From positions 3,720,001-3,784,000 of the forward strand of contig NZ_CP121464.1 of the NCBI RefSeq assembly GCF_029690045.1: DNA of 64,000 nt, written 5' to 3'. Below are positions 38,488 through 45,797 of this stretch, piece by piece (positions within the stretch are counted from its first letter, which is position 1; every line of letters starts with the position of its first letter). The position numbers and the translations under genes were made by a program. Below the pieces are notes generated by a model that made no database searches, had not been told where the DNA came from, and worked only from the letters and a program-made list of their open reading frames with translations. The DNA is from Janthinobacterium rivuli. Its GTDB lineage: Bacteria > Pseudomonadota > Gammaproteobacteria > Burkholderiales > Burkholderiaceae_D.

Positions 38488-39072
38488 ATGCAACGAATAC
38501 CTGTAAGCGAACAGCTGCATGGCACGGAACTGCGGCTGCATGGCTTGATGCTGCGCGGACTCGATGGCGATGCGGCGGCTTACCGCAGTTTCTTGCAAGC
38601 CACCAGCGGCCATTTGCGCGCGTTCCTGCGCAAACGCCTGCAGCGCTGGCCGGACGACGTGGAAGACCTGGTGCAGGAGTGTCTGCTGGCCATCCACAAC
38701 CAGCGGTTGACCTATGACACGGGGGTGCCGCTGACGTCGTGGATTCATGCGATTGCGCGCTATAAGTTGATCGACTGGCTGCGCCGGCATGGGCGGCGCG
38801 AGGCGCAGCACTTGCCGTACGACGAAGAAGATAGCGCGCAGGAACTGTTTTCCAGCGCCGACGCGGAGGCGGCCGAAGCCAGCCGCGACCTGGCCAAGCT
38901 GCTGGCCAGCTTGCCCGCGCAGCAGCGCGACGCCATCGTGCACACCAAGCTCGACGGCTGGTCCGTGCGCGACACGGCGGCCGCCATGGGCATTTCGGAA
39001 GCCAGCGTCAAAGTGGCCGTGCATCGCGGCTTGAAAGCACTGGCAACCAACTTGAGGATAACGACACCATGA
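38488..39072 (+). CDS. sigF: SigF-type ECF sigma factor
   Basis: A 194-residue ECF sigma factor. Region 2 is visible in WPDDVEDLVQECLLAIHNQR and SWIHAIARYKLIDWLRR, region 4 in SLPAQQRDAIVHTKLDGWSV and ISEASVKVAVHRGLKAL. The next gene encodes the NrsF anti-sigma, with ATGA overlap, the arrangement of SigF-NrsF in Caulobacter, where it answers to chromate, cadmium and other oxidants. It would drive the divergent operon. No matching promoter is seen in front of sigF itself, so autoregulation is not evident. Confidence 0.85.
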   Translation: MQRIPVSEQLHGTELRLHGLMLRGLDGDAAAYRSFLQATSGHLRAFLRKRLQRWPDDVEDLVQECLLAIHNQRLTYDTGVPLTSWIHAIARYKLIDWLRRHGRREAQHLPYDEEDSAQELFSSADAEAAEASRDLAKLLASLPAQQRDAIVHTKLDGWSVRDTAAAMGISEASVKVAVHRGLKALATNLRITTP

Positions 39073-39716
39073 AAACCGATGACTTGATCACCATGCTGGC
39101 CAGCGGCCCCGACGTGGCGGCCGCGCAGCCCCCGGGCACGCACTGGCGCGCCGCGTCCACGTTGGGCGCCGGGCTGCTGGCCAGCGTGGCGCTGATGGCC
39201 ATGCTGCTGGGCGTGCGGCCCAATCTGGAACAGCTGGCCCTGCTGCCCGACTTCTGGATCAAGGTCGGTTTCGTCATCTGCCTCTCCCTGGCGGCCTGGC
39301 ATGTCAGCCGCCGCCTGTGCGTGCCGGGCGCCGCCACCCGCGCCCTGCCCCTGCTGCTCGCCATACCCATGCTGCTGATGTGGGCGCTGGGCGCCATCGT
39401 TCTGAGCGAAGCGCCGCCCGGACAACGGGCGGAACTGTTCTGGGGCGCCACCTGGCGCAGCTGTCCCTTGCTGATCGCCACCCTCTCCTTGCCCATCCTG
39501 GCCGCCGTGCTGCGCCTGATGCGCCAGCTGGCGCCCACGCGCTTGCGCCTGGCCGGCGCGGCCGCCGGCTTTGCCGCTGGCGCCATGGCAGCGCTCGTGT
39601 ATTGCCTGCATTGCCCGGAACTGGCGGCCAGCTTCGTCGGCTTCTGGTACGTGCTGGGCATACTGGTGCCGACCGCCATCGGCGCGGCCATCGGTCCCAA
39701 AGTGCTGGCCTGGTAA
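39069..39716 (+). CDS. nrsF: NrsF-type anti-sigma factor (DUF1109)
   Basis: A 215-residue protein with six membrane helices and a short cytoplasmic N-terminus. DUF1109 members hold SigF at the membrane; a pair of conserved cysteines in Caulobacter NrsF senses stress. Cysteines here include those in VYCLHCPELAASF and WRSCPLL, so the sensing pair may be present. Coupled to sigF. Confidence 0.85.
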   Translation: MKTDDLITMLASGPDVAAAQPPGTHWRAASTLGAGLLASVALMAMLLGVRPNLEQLALLPDFWIKVGFVICLSLAAWHVSRRLCVPGAATRALPLLLAIPMLLMWALGAIVLSEAPPGQRAELFWGATWRSCPLLIATLSLPILAAVLRLMRQLAPTRLRLAGAAAGFAAGAMAALVYCLHCPELAASFVGFWYVLGILVPTAIGAAIGPKVLAW

Positions 39717-39834
39717 GGCAATGACATTCTTTTTCAGGCAGTGAATCCGTTTTCTTTCCCCGTGCGTACAAGTCAGGCAGCCTGCAGTTTCTTGGACTTG
39801 TCTGTCAACGCTAACAAAAATCGGGAGAATCGAA

Positions 39835-41346
39835 ATGTCATTGTTACACTCGAAAACCGCACTGGGCGCCGCACTCCTGGGCAACCTGCTCGCCGTTTCC
39901 TTCACTTTGGCCATCGCGCCAGCCGCCTACGCTTCCAGCCACCGTGAAGCGCCGTTCATCACGCAAAACCCCAAAGTCGACGCCACCGACTTCTATATGT
40001 TCCGCAGCTATGAAACGGGGCGCGGCGCCTACACCACGCTGGTGGCCGACTATATTCCCCTGCAAGACGCCTACGGCGGCCCGAACTATTTCGCCATGGA
40101 CCCGAACGCGCTGTACGAAATCCATATCGACAACAATGGCGACGGCAAGGAAGACCTCACCTTCCAGTTCCGCTTCACCAACACCATCAAGGATGGCCAG
40201 TTCACCGTGGGCGGCAAGAAAGTCTCGATTCCGCTCGTCATCAACGGCGGCGCCATTGATTCCGTCAACCCGGCCGGCCTGAACGTGCGCGAAACCTACA
40301 GCGTGACGGTGGTGCGGGGCGACCGCCGCACGGGCACGCGCAGCAGCGTGACCAACGCCAGCGGCGGCGGCACGACCTTCGACAAGCCCGTCGACAATAT
40401 CGGCAACAAGGCCATCCCCAACTACGCCGCGTATGCGGCGCAGCATGTGTACGCCGTCAACATTCCCGGCTGCGCCACGCCGGCGCGCATGTTCGTCGGC
40501 CAGCGCAAGGACCCGTTCGTGGTCAACCTGGGCGAAACGTTCGACTTGATCAACATCAAGGCGCCCGCCACGGAGTTTGCCGCGAATGCGGAGTCCGCTG
40601 CCAAGGATGACCTGGCGAAGAAAAACGTCACGGCCATCGAGATGGAAGTGCCGACCGCCTGCCTGACCGCCGGCGCCGACCCCGTCATCGGCGGCTGGAC
40701 CACGGCCAGCCTGCGCCAGGGCCGCTTGCTGAACCCGGCTCCCGGCACGGCCACGGCGGCGTCGAAGGAAGGCGGCGCGTGGGTGCAAGTGTCGCGCCTG
40801 GGCATGCCGCTGGTAAATGAACTGGTGATCGGCCTGAAGGACAAGGACCGCTTCAACGCCAGCAAGCCGTCGGGCGACGCGCAATTTGCCGACTACGTCA
40901 CCAACCCCACGGCGCCAGCCCTGGTGGAAGTGCTGTACGGCTCGGCCGGCGCCAAGGCGCCCACCAACTTCCCCCGCAACGACCTGGTGGCCACCTTTTT
41001 GACGGGCATCAAGGGCGTGAACCAGCCCGTCACCGTGACGGCGTCCGAAATGCTGCGCTTGAACACCTCGATCGCGGCCACCAACGTCGGTGCGCAAAAC
41101 CGCCTCGGCGTCATCGGCGGCGATAACGCGGGCTTCCCGAACGGCCGCCGCCCCGGCGACGACGTGGTGGACGTGGTGCTGCGCGTGGCCATGGGCAAAC
41201 TGTGCACCCTGAACATCGGCTGCGCCCCGGCCGACGCACCGGCCGGCGGCCTGCACTTCACGGACGGCGCCTTCCTCGACGAAACGTCGTTCACGGCAGG
41301 CTTCCCCTACCTGAAAAATCCCGTGGCCGGTTCGCCGCAGTTGTAA
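39835..41346 (+). CDS. DUF4331 exported protein
   Basis: A 503-residue protein with a signal peptide ending PAAYA and the family start SSHREAPFITQNPKVDATDF. It contains IHIDNNGDGKEDLTFQF, a calcium-binding-like loop, and repeated DUF4331 blocks through to GRRPGDDVVDVVLRV. The family is widespread, exported and uncharacterised. It begins an operon with a small lipoprotein, a TPR protein and a HupE-like protein, just behind sigF-nrsF. Confidence 0.88.
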   Translation: MSLLHSKTALGAALLGNLLAVSFTLAIAPAAYASSHREAPFITQNPKVDATDFYMFRSYETGRGAYTTLVADYIPLQDAYGGPNYFAMDPNALYEIHIDNNGDGKEDLTFQFRFTNTIKDGQFTVGGKKVSIPLVINGGAIDSVNPAGLNVRETYSVTVVRGDRRTGTRSSVTNASGGGTTFDKPVDNIGNKAIPNYAAYAAQHVYAVNIPGCATPARMFVGQRKDPFVVNLGETFDLINIKAPATEFAANAESAAKDDLAKKNVTAIEMEVPTACLTAGADPVIGGWTTASLRQGRLLNPAPGTATAASKEGGAWVQVSRLGMPLVNELVIGLKDKDRFNASKPSGDAQFADYVTNPTAPALVEVLYGSAGAKAPTNFPRNDLVATFLTGIKGVNQPVTVTASEMLRLNTSIAATNVGAQNRLGVIGGDNAGFPNGRRPGDDVVDVVLRVAMGKLCTLNIGCAPADAPAGGLHFTDGAFLDETSFTAGFPYLKNPVAGSPQL

Positions 41347-41359
41347 CCAGGAGAATGCG

Positions 41360-41605
41360 ATGAAAAAGCTCTATGCATGCGGCGCCCTGGCGCTCACGGC
41401 CTTGCTGGCCGGCTGCGGTGGCGGCGGCAGCAGCAGCCACGGCGGCGATAGCGGTGGCGTCAATCCCCCTCCCGTCGTACTGCTCGACGCATTTTATGTG
41501 GCCGTCAGCAACGTCATCCTGACCACCAGCGATGACAAGGATGGCGTGGGCATCGACGCCATCATGGCGACGTCTCCGGAAAATACGGAGCCGGTACCAC
41601 TGTAA
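41360..41605 (+). CDS. Small lipoprotein (81 aa)
   Basis: A lipobox LLAGC follows a short signal (KKLYACGALALTA), so the mature protein is anchored by Cys19, with a Gly/Ser/His linker. The rest contains VVLLDAFYVAVSNVILT and an Asp-rich patch SDDKDGVGID. AGGAG precedes the ATG and the gene lies 13 bases after DUF4331. Function unknown; it probably works with DUF4331. Confidence 0.78.
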   Translation: MKKLYACGALALTALLAGCGGGGSSSHGGDSGGVNPPPVVLLDAFYVAVSNVILTTSDDKDGVGIDAIMATSPENTEPVPL

Positions 41606-41611
41606 CGTGCG

Positions 41612-41639
41612 GGCGCCGGCGAGTGAGCTCTCCGGCGCC
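41612..41639 (+). terminator. Hairpin between lipoprotein and TPR genes
   Basis: GGCGCCGG (41612-41619) pairs with CCGGCGCC (41632-41639) and an inner GAG/CTC extends it, leaving loop TGAG. It has no T run; it may attenuate rather than end transcription. Confidence 0.5.
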
Positions 41640-41668
41640 TATACCAATCACCGTCGATGGCGTCCACG

Positions 41669-42880
41669 ATGAAAACACCGATTTCCCTGTTGTGCGCCTG
41701 CCTGCCCTTGCTGGCATGGGCCGCGCCCTACACGCCGAAAGATGGCGGCGCCGTCATCGAACAGCTGCCGCGCCGCGCCGACGCCACGCAACTTGAACTG
41801 CGCGCCTTGCGCCAGCAATTGAATACCACCCCGCAAGACCTGGCCCTGGCCAGCGGCCTGGCGCAGCGCTACATTGCCCTGGCGCGCAGCGAAACGGACC
41901 CGCGTTACCTCGGTTATGCGCAAGCGGCGCTGGCGCCCTGGTGGCGGCAAGCGGCGCCGCCCGTCCCCGTGCGTTTGCTGCGCGCCACCATTTTGCAAAG
42001 CACCCACCATTTCGGCCCCGCGCTGCAGGATCTCGACGCCGTCATCGCGCAGCAGCCGCAAAACGGCCAGGCCTGGCTGACGCGCGCGACAGTCCTCACC
42101 GTGCAGGGCGACTACACCCAGGCGACCGCCAGCTGCGCCCGCCTGTCGGCCTTGACGACGCAGCTGGTCACCGTCACTTGCCTTGCCAATATCGCCAGCG
42201 TCACGGGCCGCGCCGCGAGCAGCGAGCGATTGCTGGAGCTGACCCTGCAAAGAAGCGCCGGCGCGGCGCCCGACCTGGAAAGCTGGGCCGCAACCCTGCT
42301 GGCGGAAATGGCCACGCGGCGCGGAGAATCAGCGCTGGCCGAAGCGCGCTACACCAGGGCGCTGGCGCAGCAGCCGCGCGACAGCTATCTGCTGGGCGCC
42401 TACGCGGATTTCCTGCTCGACCGCCAGCGCCCGCAGGAAGTCGTCAAACTATTGAAAGAGCAGCAGCGCATCGACGCCCTGCTGCTGCGTTACGCGCTCG
42501 CCCTGCAGGCGCTGCCCGGCCAGCAGCCAGCCTTCCTGGCGGCGAAGGCGGAACTGGCGGCCCGCTTCAACGCCGCCATGCAGCGCGGCGACACCGTGCA
42601 CCAGCGCGAGCAAGCCCGTTTCGCCCTGTTTGTGCAACAGGATGTGCCGGCCGCCCTGCAACTGGCGCAGAAAAACTGGGCCATCCAGAAGGAAGTGCCG
42701 GACATGCGCATCCTGCTGGAAGCAGCCCTCGCCGCGCGCAACTATTCGGCGGCACAGCCCGTGCTGGCCTGGATCACAGCGAATGGCGTGGAAGACGTGG
42801 CCCTGCAGCGGCTCGTCAGGCAGCTGGGGCCGCAGGATGGTGCGAAAATCAGTGCTGCGAAGAAGGCAGGTGTGCTGTGA
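41669..42880 (+). CDS. Exported TPR protein
   Basis: A 403-residue protein with signal peptide (ISLLCACLPLLAWA); ATG 41669 puts the signal at the N-terminus, with 41657 as alternative. The rest is helical repeats of TPR type (for example LLRATILQSTHHFGPALQDL and RGESALAEARYTRALAQ). It likely forms a periplasmic scaffold. The stop overlaps the HupE-like start as GTGA, so the two are coupled. Confidence 0.83.
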   Translation: MKTPISLLCACLPLLAWAAPYTPKDGGAVIEQLPRRADATQLELRALRQQLNTTPQDLALASGLAQRYIALARSETDPRYLGYAQAALAPWWRQAAPPVPVRLLRATILQSTHHFGPALQDLDAVIAQQPQNGQAWLTRATVLTVQGDYTQATASCARLSALTTQLVTVTCLANIASVTGRAASSERLLELTLQRSAGAAPDLESWAATLLAEMATRRGESALAEARYTRALAQQPRDSYLLGAYADFLLDRQRPQEVVKLLKEQQRIDALLLRYALALQALPGQQPAFLAAKAELAARFNAAMQRGDTVHQREQARFALFVQQDVPAALQLAQKNWAIQKEVPDMRILLEAALAARNYSAAQPVLAWITANGVEDVALQRLVRQLGPQDGAKISAAKKAGVL

Positions 42881-44082
42881 AGCGATGCCTGTTCATCCTG
42901 CTGCTGTGCGCCTGGCTGGCCCCCGCGCAAGCCCACAAGCCCAGCGACAGTTATGTGAGCCTGGCCGTGCACGGCCAGCAGATCGAGGGGCAATGGGATA
43001 TCGCCCTGCGCGACCTCGATTTCGCCATCGGCCTCGATGGCAACGGCGATGGCGCACTGACGTGGGATGAAATCCGCGCGCGCCACGAGGCGATCGCCGC
43101 CTACGCCTTGCAGCGCCTGCAGGTAGCCAGCGACCAGGGCGTGTGCCCTTTGAAAGCCGTCGAGCAGCTGATCGACCATCATACGGACGGCGCCTACAGC
43201 GTGCTGCGCTTCCAGGCCAGCTGCCCCGGCGCCGCCCCGGCCAGTCTCGCCATCGGCTACACCCTGTTCGCCGACCTCGATCCGCAGCACAAGGGACTGT
43301 TCAAGATTGATAGCAATGGTTCCACGCAAACGGCCATCTTTGACCCGGACAGCCCGCGCCAGACGATTTCCCTGGCTGCGCCGGACCGCCTCGCGCAGTT
43401 CGGCGCCTACGTCAAGCACGGCATCTGGCATATCTGGATAGGCTACGACCATATTTTGTTTTTGCTGTCCTTGCTGCTGCCGGCCGTGCTGCTGCCACCT
43501 CAAGCCCACCAGTCCACACGCTCAAACGTGCCGCAGAATCCGTTGCCCCCCGCAACGGAGAGCCGGGGTCGGACCCGACGGGTCCGACCCCAGATCTTGA
43601 ACTGGGGGTTAAGAGGCGCATTCATCGACGTGCTGAAAGTCGTCACGGCATTTACACTCGCCCACTCCATCACATTGACCCTGGCCAGCCTGTCGCTCAT
43701 CTCGCTGCCCTCGCGCTGGGTGGAGTCGGCCATCGCCGCCTCCGTGATCCTGGCCGCGCTGAACAATCTGCTGCCGCTGTTCCGGGGCAAGCGCCCCGTG
43801 GCCGCCTTCGCGTTTGGCCTGATCCACGGTTTCGGCTTTGCCAGCGTGCTGCGCGACCTGGGCTTGCCGCAGGGTTCATTGCTGGCCAGCCTGCTGGGCT
43901 TTAACGTGGGCGTGGAACTGGGCCAGCTGGCCATCGTCGCCGCCTTCCTGCCCCTCGCCTGGCTGCTGCGCAAGACGTGGTTGTACCGGCAAGTGCTGAC
44001 CGTCGGCTCGCTGGCCATCGCGCTGGTGGCTTGCGTGTGGCTGGTGGAGCGGGTGGCTGATATCAAGCTGATTTCAGCCTGA
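42877..44082 (+). CDS. HupE/UreJ-like membrane protein with palindrome insertion
   Basis: A 401-residue protein starting at GTG 42877 with a signal (CLFILLLCAWLAPAQA). Residues about 20-170 are a periplasmic domain with an EF-hand-like DGNGDGALTWDE, and 175-400 hold membrane helices with HGIWHIWIGYDHILFLLSLL and HSITLTLASLSL. HupE/UreJ relatives carry metal ions such as nickel. Between the first two helices lies about 40 residues of low-complexity loop (PQAHQSTRSNVPQNPL, RGRTRRVRPQ) created by a 27-base palindrome and flanking DNA; the frame is intact. Confidence 0.82.
   Translation: MKRCLFILLLCAWLAPAQAHKPSDSYVSLAVHGQQIEGQWDIALRDLDFAIGLDGNGDGALTWDEIRARHEAIAAYALQRLQVASDQGVCPLKAVEQLIDHHTDGAYSVLRFQASCPGAAPASLAIGYTLFADLDPQHKGLFKIDSNGSTQTAIFDPDSPRQTISLAAPDRLAQFGAYVKHGIWHIWIGYDHILFLLSLLLPAVLLPPQAHQSTRSNVPQNPLPPATESRGRTRRVRPQILNWGLRGAFIDVLKVVTAFTLAHSITLTLASLSLISLPSRWVESAIAASVILAALNNLLPLFRGKRPVAAFAFGLIHGFGFASVLRDLGLPQGSLLASLLGFNVGVELGQLAIVAAFLPLAWLLRKTWLYRQVLTVGSLAIALVACVWLVERVADIKLISA
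43565..43591. repeat. REP-like palindrome inside the HupE-like gene
   Basis: GGGGTCGGACCC (43565-43576) and GGGTCCGACCCC (43580-43591) are perfect inverted copies around GAC. The ends match those of the element at 58333-58398. It lies within a coding region and adds in-frame residues. Confidence 0.8.
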
Positions 44083-44138
44083 CGGCGTTGTTGGACAGCC
44101 ACTAGCGAGCCACAAGCGCGCGCAATCGGGCTACAATA

Positions 44139-44157
44139 CGAACAATTCTCAATCGCA
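44139..44157 (+). promoter_or_regulatory. Possible Fur box upstream of fecI-like gene
   Basis: AACAATTCTCAATCG reads in reverse as CGATTGAGAATTGTT, close to the GATTGAGAAT core of beta-proteobacterial Fur sites. It lies about 45 bases before the sigma gene, where iron-dependent repression would be expected. Confidence 0.4.
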
Positions 44158-44200
44158 TCAAGGCCGGACTGTCCCGCGGACCATGGCATGGAAAGGTGGC

Positions 44201-44710
44201 ATGCTACGCCCCGAACTGGAACTGCATCGGCAAATCGAAGTGCTCTACAGCGACCACCATGGCTGGCTGCAGGGCTGGCTGCGCCGTAAATTGGGCAACG
44301 CCTTCGATGCGGCCGACCTGGCGCACGACACCTATCTGCGCATCCTCGCGCGCGGCCGTGCACCGGAACCGGACGAATCGCGCCAGCACCTGGCGCAGAT
44401 CGCCAACGGCCTGGTGGTGGACCTGTTCCGCCGCCGGCATATCGAGTCAGCCTACGCGGACGCCATCGCCGCGCAACCGGAAGCGGCCGCGCCCACGCCG
44501 GAAATGCGCGCGCTGATCGTCGAAGCGCTGATGGAAATCGACGCCATCCTGGCCAGCCTGCCAAATAAGGTACGCGAGGCCTTTTTGCTGTGCAAACTGG
44601 AAGGCATGGCCTACGCCGACATCGCCGCGCGCCTCGACGTTTCCGTCTCGTCGGTGGAAAAATACATCGCCCGCGCCTTGCTGGCCTGCTGCGCGGCGCA
44701 ATTCGCATGA
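44201..44710 (+). CDS. FecI-like ECF sigma factor
   Basis: A 169-residue sigma factor. ATG 44201 has AAGGTGG upstream; ATG 44183 in the same frame is an alternative. Region 2 (AADLAHDTYLRILARG) and region 4 (LPNKVREAFLLCKLEGMAY, SVSSVEKYIARALLACC) are those of iron-starvation sigma factors. The stop overlaps the fecR start. It should transcribe the TonB receptor gene downstream when FecR relays the siderophore signal. Confidence 0.88.
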   Translation: MLRPELELHRQIEVLYSDHHGWLQGWLRRKLGNAFDAADLAHDTYLRILARGRAPEPDESRQHLAQIANGLVVDLFRRRHIESAYADAIAAQPEAAAPTPEMRALIVEALMEIDAILASLPNKVREAFLLCKLEGMAYADIAARLDVSVSSVEKYIARALLACCAAQFA

Positions 44711-45693
44711 GTTCCCAGCTCGATAGCGCGCCCATCGCCCCCGCCGCGCTGCAGCGCGCCGCCGAATGGATGGCGCGGCTGTGGGCGGAGGACGCCAGCG
44801 CGGCCGATGCCGACGCCTGCGCGGCCTGGCGCGCCTCCCACCCCGAGCACGAACGGGCCTGGGCCCGGCTGCAGCGCTTCACCCGGCAATTCGAGGTCCT
44901 GCCGCGCGAGGTGGCGCGCGGCGCCCTGACGCCAGCACCGCGCCATGCCATCGGCCGCCGGCGCGCCTTGCAGCTGCTGGGCCTGATCGCGGCGGGCGGC
45001 GGCACGGCCCTGCTGGCGCACGAAACGGACATGTGGCAGCGCGCCGCCAGCGATTACCGCACATCTGTCGGCGAGACGCGCGCCATCGCGCTGGCCGACG
45101 GCACGCAAGTGGTGCTCGACACGGCCAGCGCCATCGACGTGGCGTACAGCGCTGGAGAACGGCGCATCGTGCTGCGCGCGGGCGCCATCCTCGTCACCAG
45201 CGCCCACGAAGCAACGTCCCCCTACCGTCCGCTGCTGGTGGCAACGCCGCAAGGCACGGCCACGGCGCTGGGCACGCGTTTTAGCGTGCGCCTCGATGAC
45301 GGCGAGAGCCGTGTCGCCGTGTTCCAGGGCGCAGTCGCCCTGCAGCCATCGCAAGACAACGCCGCGCCGGTACACCTGCAGGCGGGCCAGCAGGCCGGCT
45401 ATACGCGACTGGTGGTGCAAGACGTAACGAACGTCGAAAACAGCGCCGCCGCCTGGGCCGATGGCAGCCTGGTGGCCGAGCGCATGCGCCTGGACCAGCT
45501 GCTGGCCGAGCTGGGACGCTACCGCCACGGCGTGCTGCGCTGCGACGCATCGATCGCCGGCCTGCGCGTGACGGGCGTGTATTCGCTGCGCGACACGGAC
45601 CGCTCGCTGGCCAACCTGGCCGCCAGCCTGCCAGTGCAGCTACGCTACCGCACGCGCTACTGGGTCAGCGTGGGGCCGCGCCCCGCCGCCTGA
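44707..45693 (+). CDS. FecR-like anti-sigma/sigma regulator
   Basis: A 328-residue membrane protein. The N-terminal DUF4880 (AALQRAAEWMARLWAED) binds the sigma factor in the cytoplasm, one helix (RRRALQLLGLIAAGGG) crosses the membrane, and the FecR periplasmic domain (RAIALADGTQVVLDTASAID, GTRFSVRLDDGESRVAVFQG) contacts the receptor STN domain. Between fecI-like and receptor genes, the standard order. Confidence 0.9.
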   Translation: MSSQLDSAPIAPAALQRAAEWMARLWAEDASAADADACAAWRASHPEHERAWARLQRFTRQFEVLPREVARGALTPAPRHAIGRRRALQLLGLIAAGGGTALLAHETDMWQRAASDYRTSVGETRAIALADGTQVVLDTASAIDVAYSAGERRIVLRAGAILVTSAHEATSPYRPLLVATPQGTATALGTRFSVRLDDGESRVAVFQGAVALQPSQDNAAPVHLQAGQQAGYTRLVVQDVTNVENSAAAWADGSLVAERMRLDQLLAELGRYRHGVLRCDASIAGLRVTGVYSLRDTDRSLANLAASLPVQLRYRTRYWVSVGPRPAA

Positions 45694-45797
45694 AAAATAT
45701 ATGCAAAATAAGTGAAAAAAACGTTGAGGGTTTTGGCTTTTCGTTCGGAATACGGGAAGAACCGATTTTTTCCTGCCACTTTCCAAGGATTTGCACC

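Noticed and set aside
42877..44082. Frameshift or sequencing error in the HupE-like gene at the odd loop
   Set aside because: The frame is open on both sides and the extra DNA contains a perfect palindrome.
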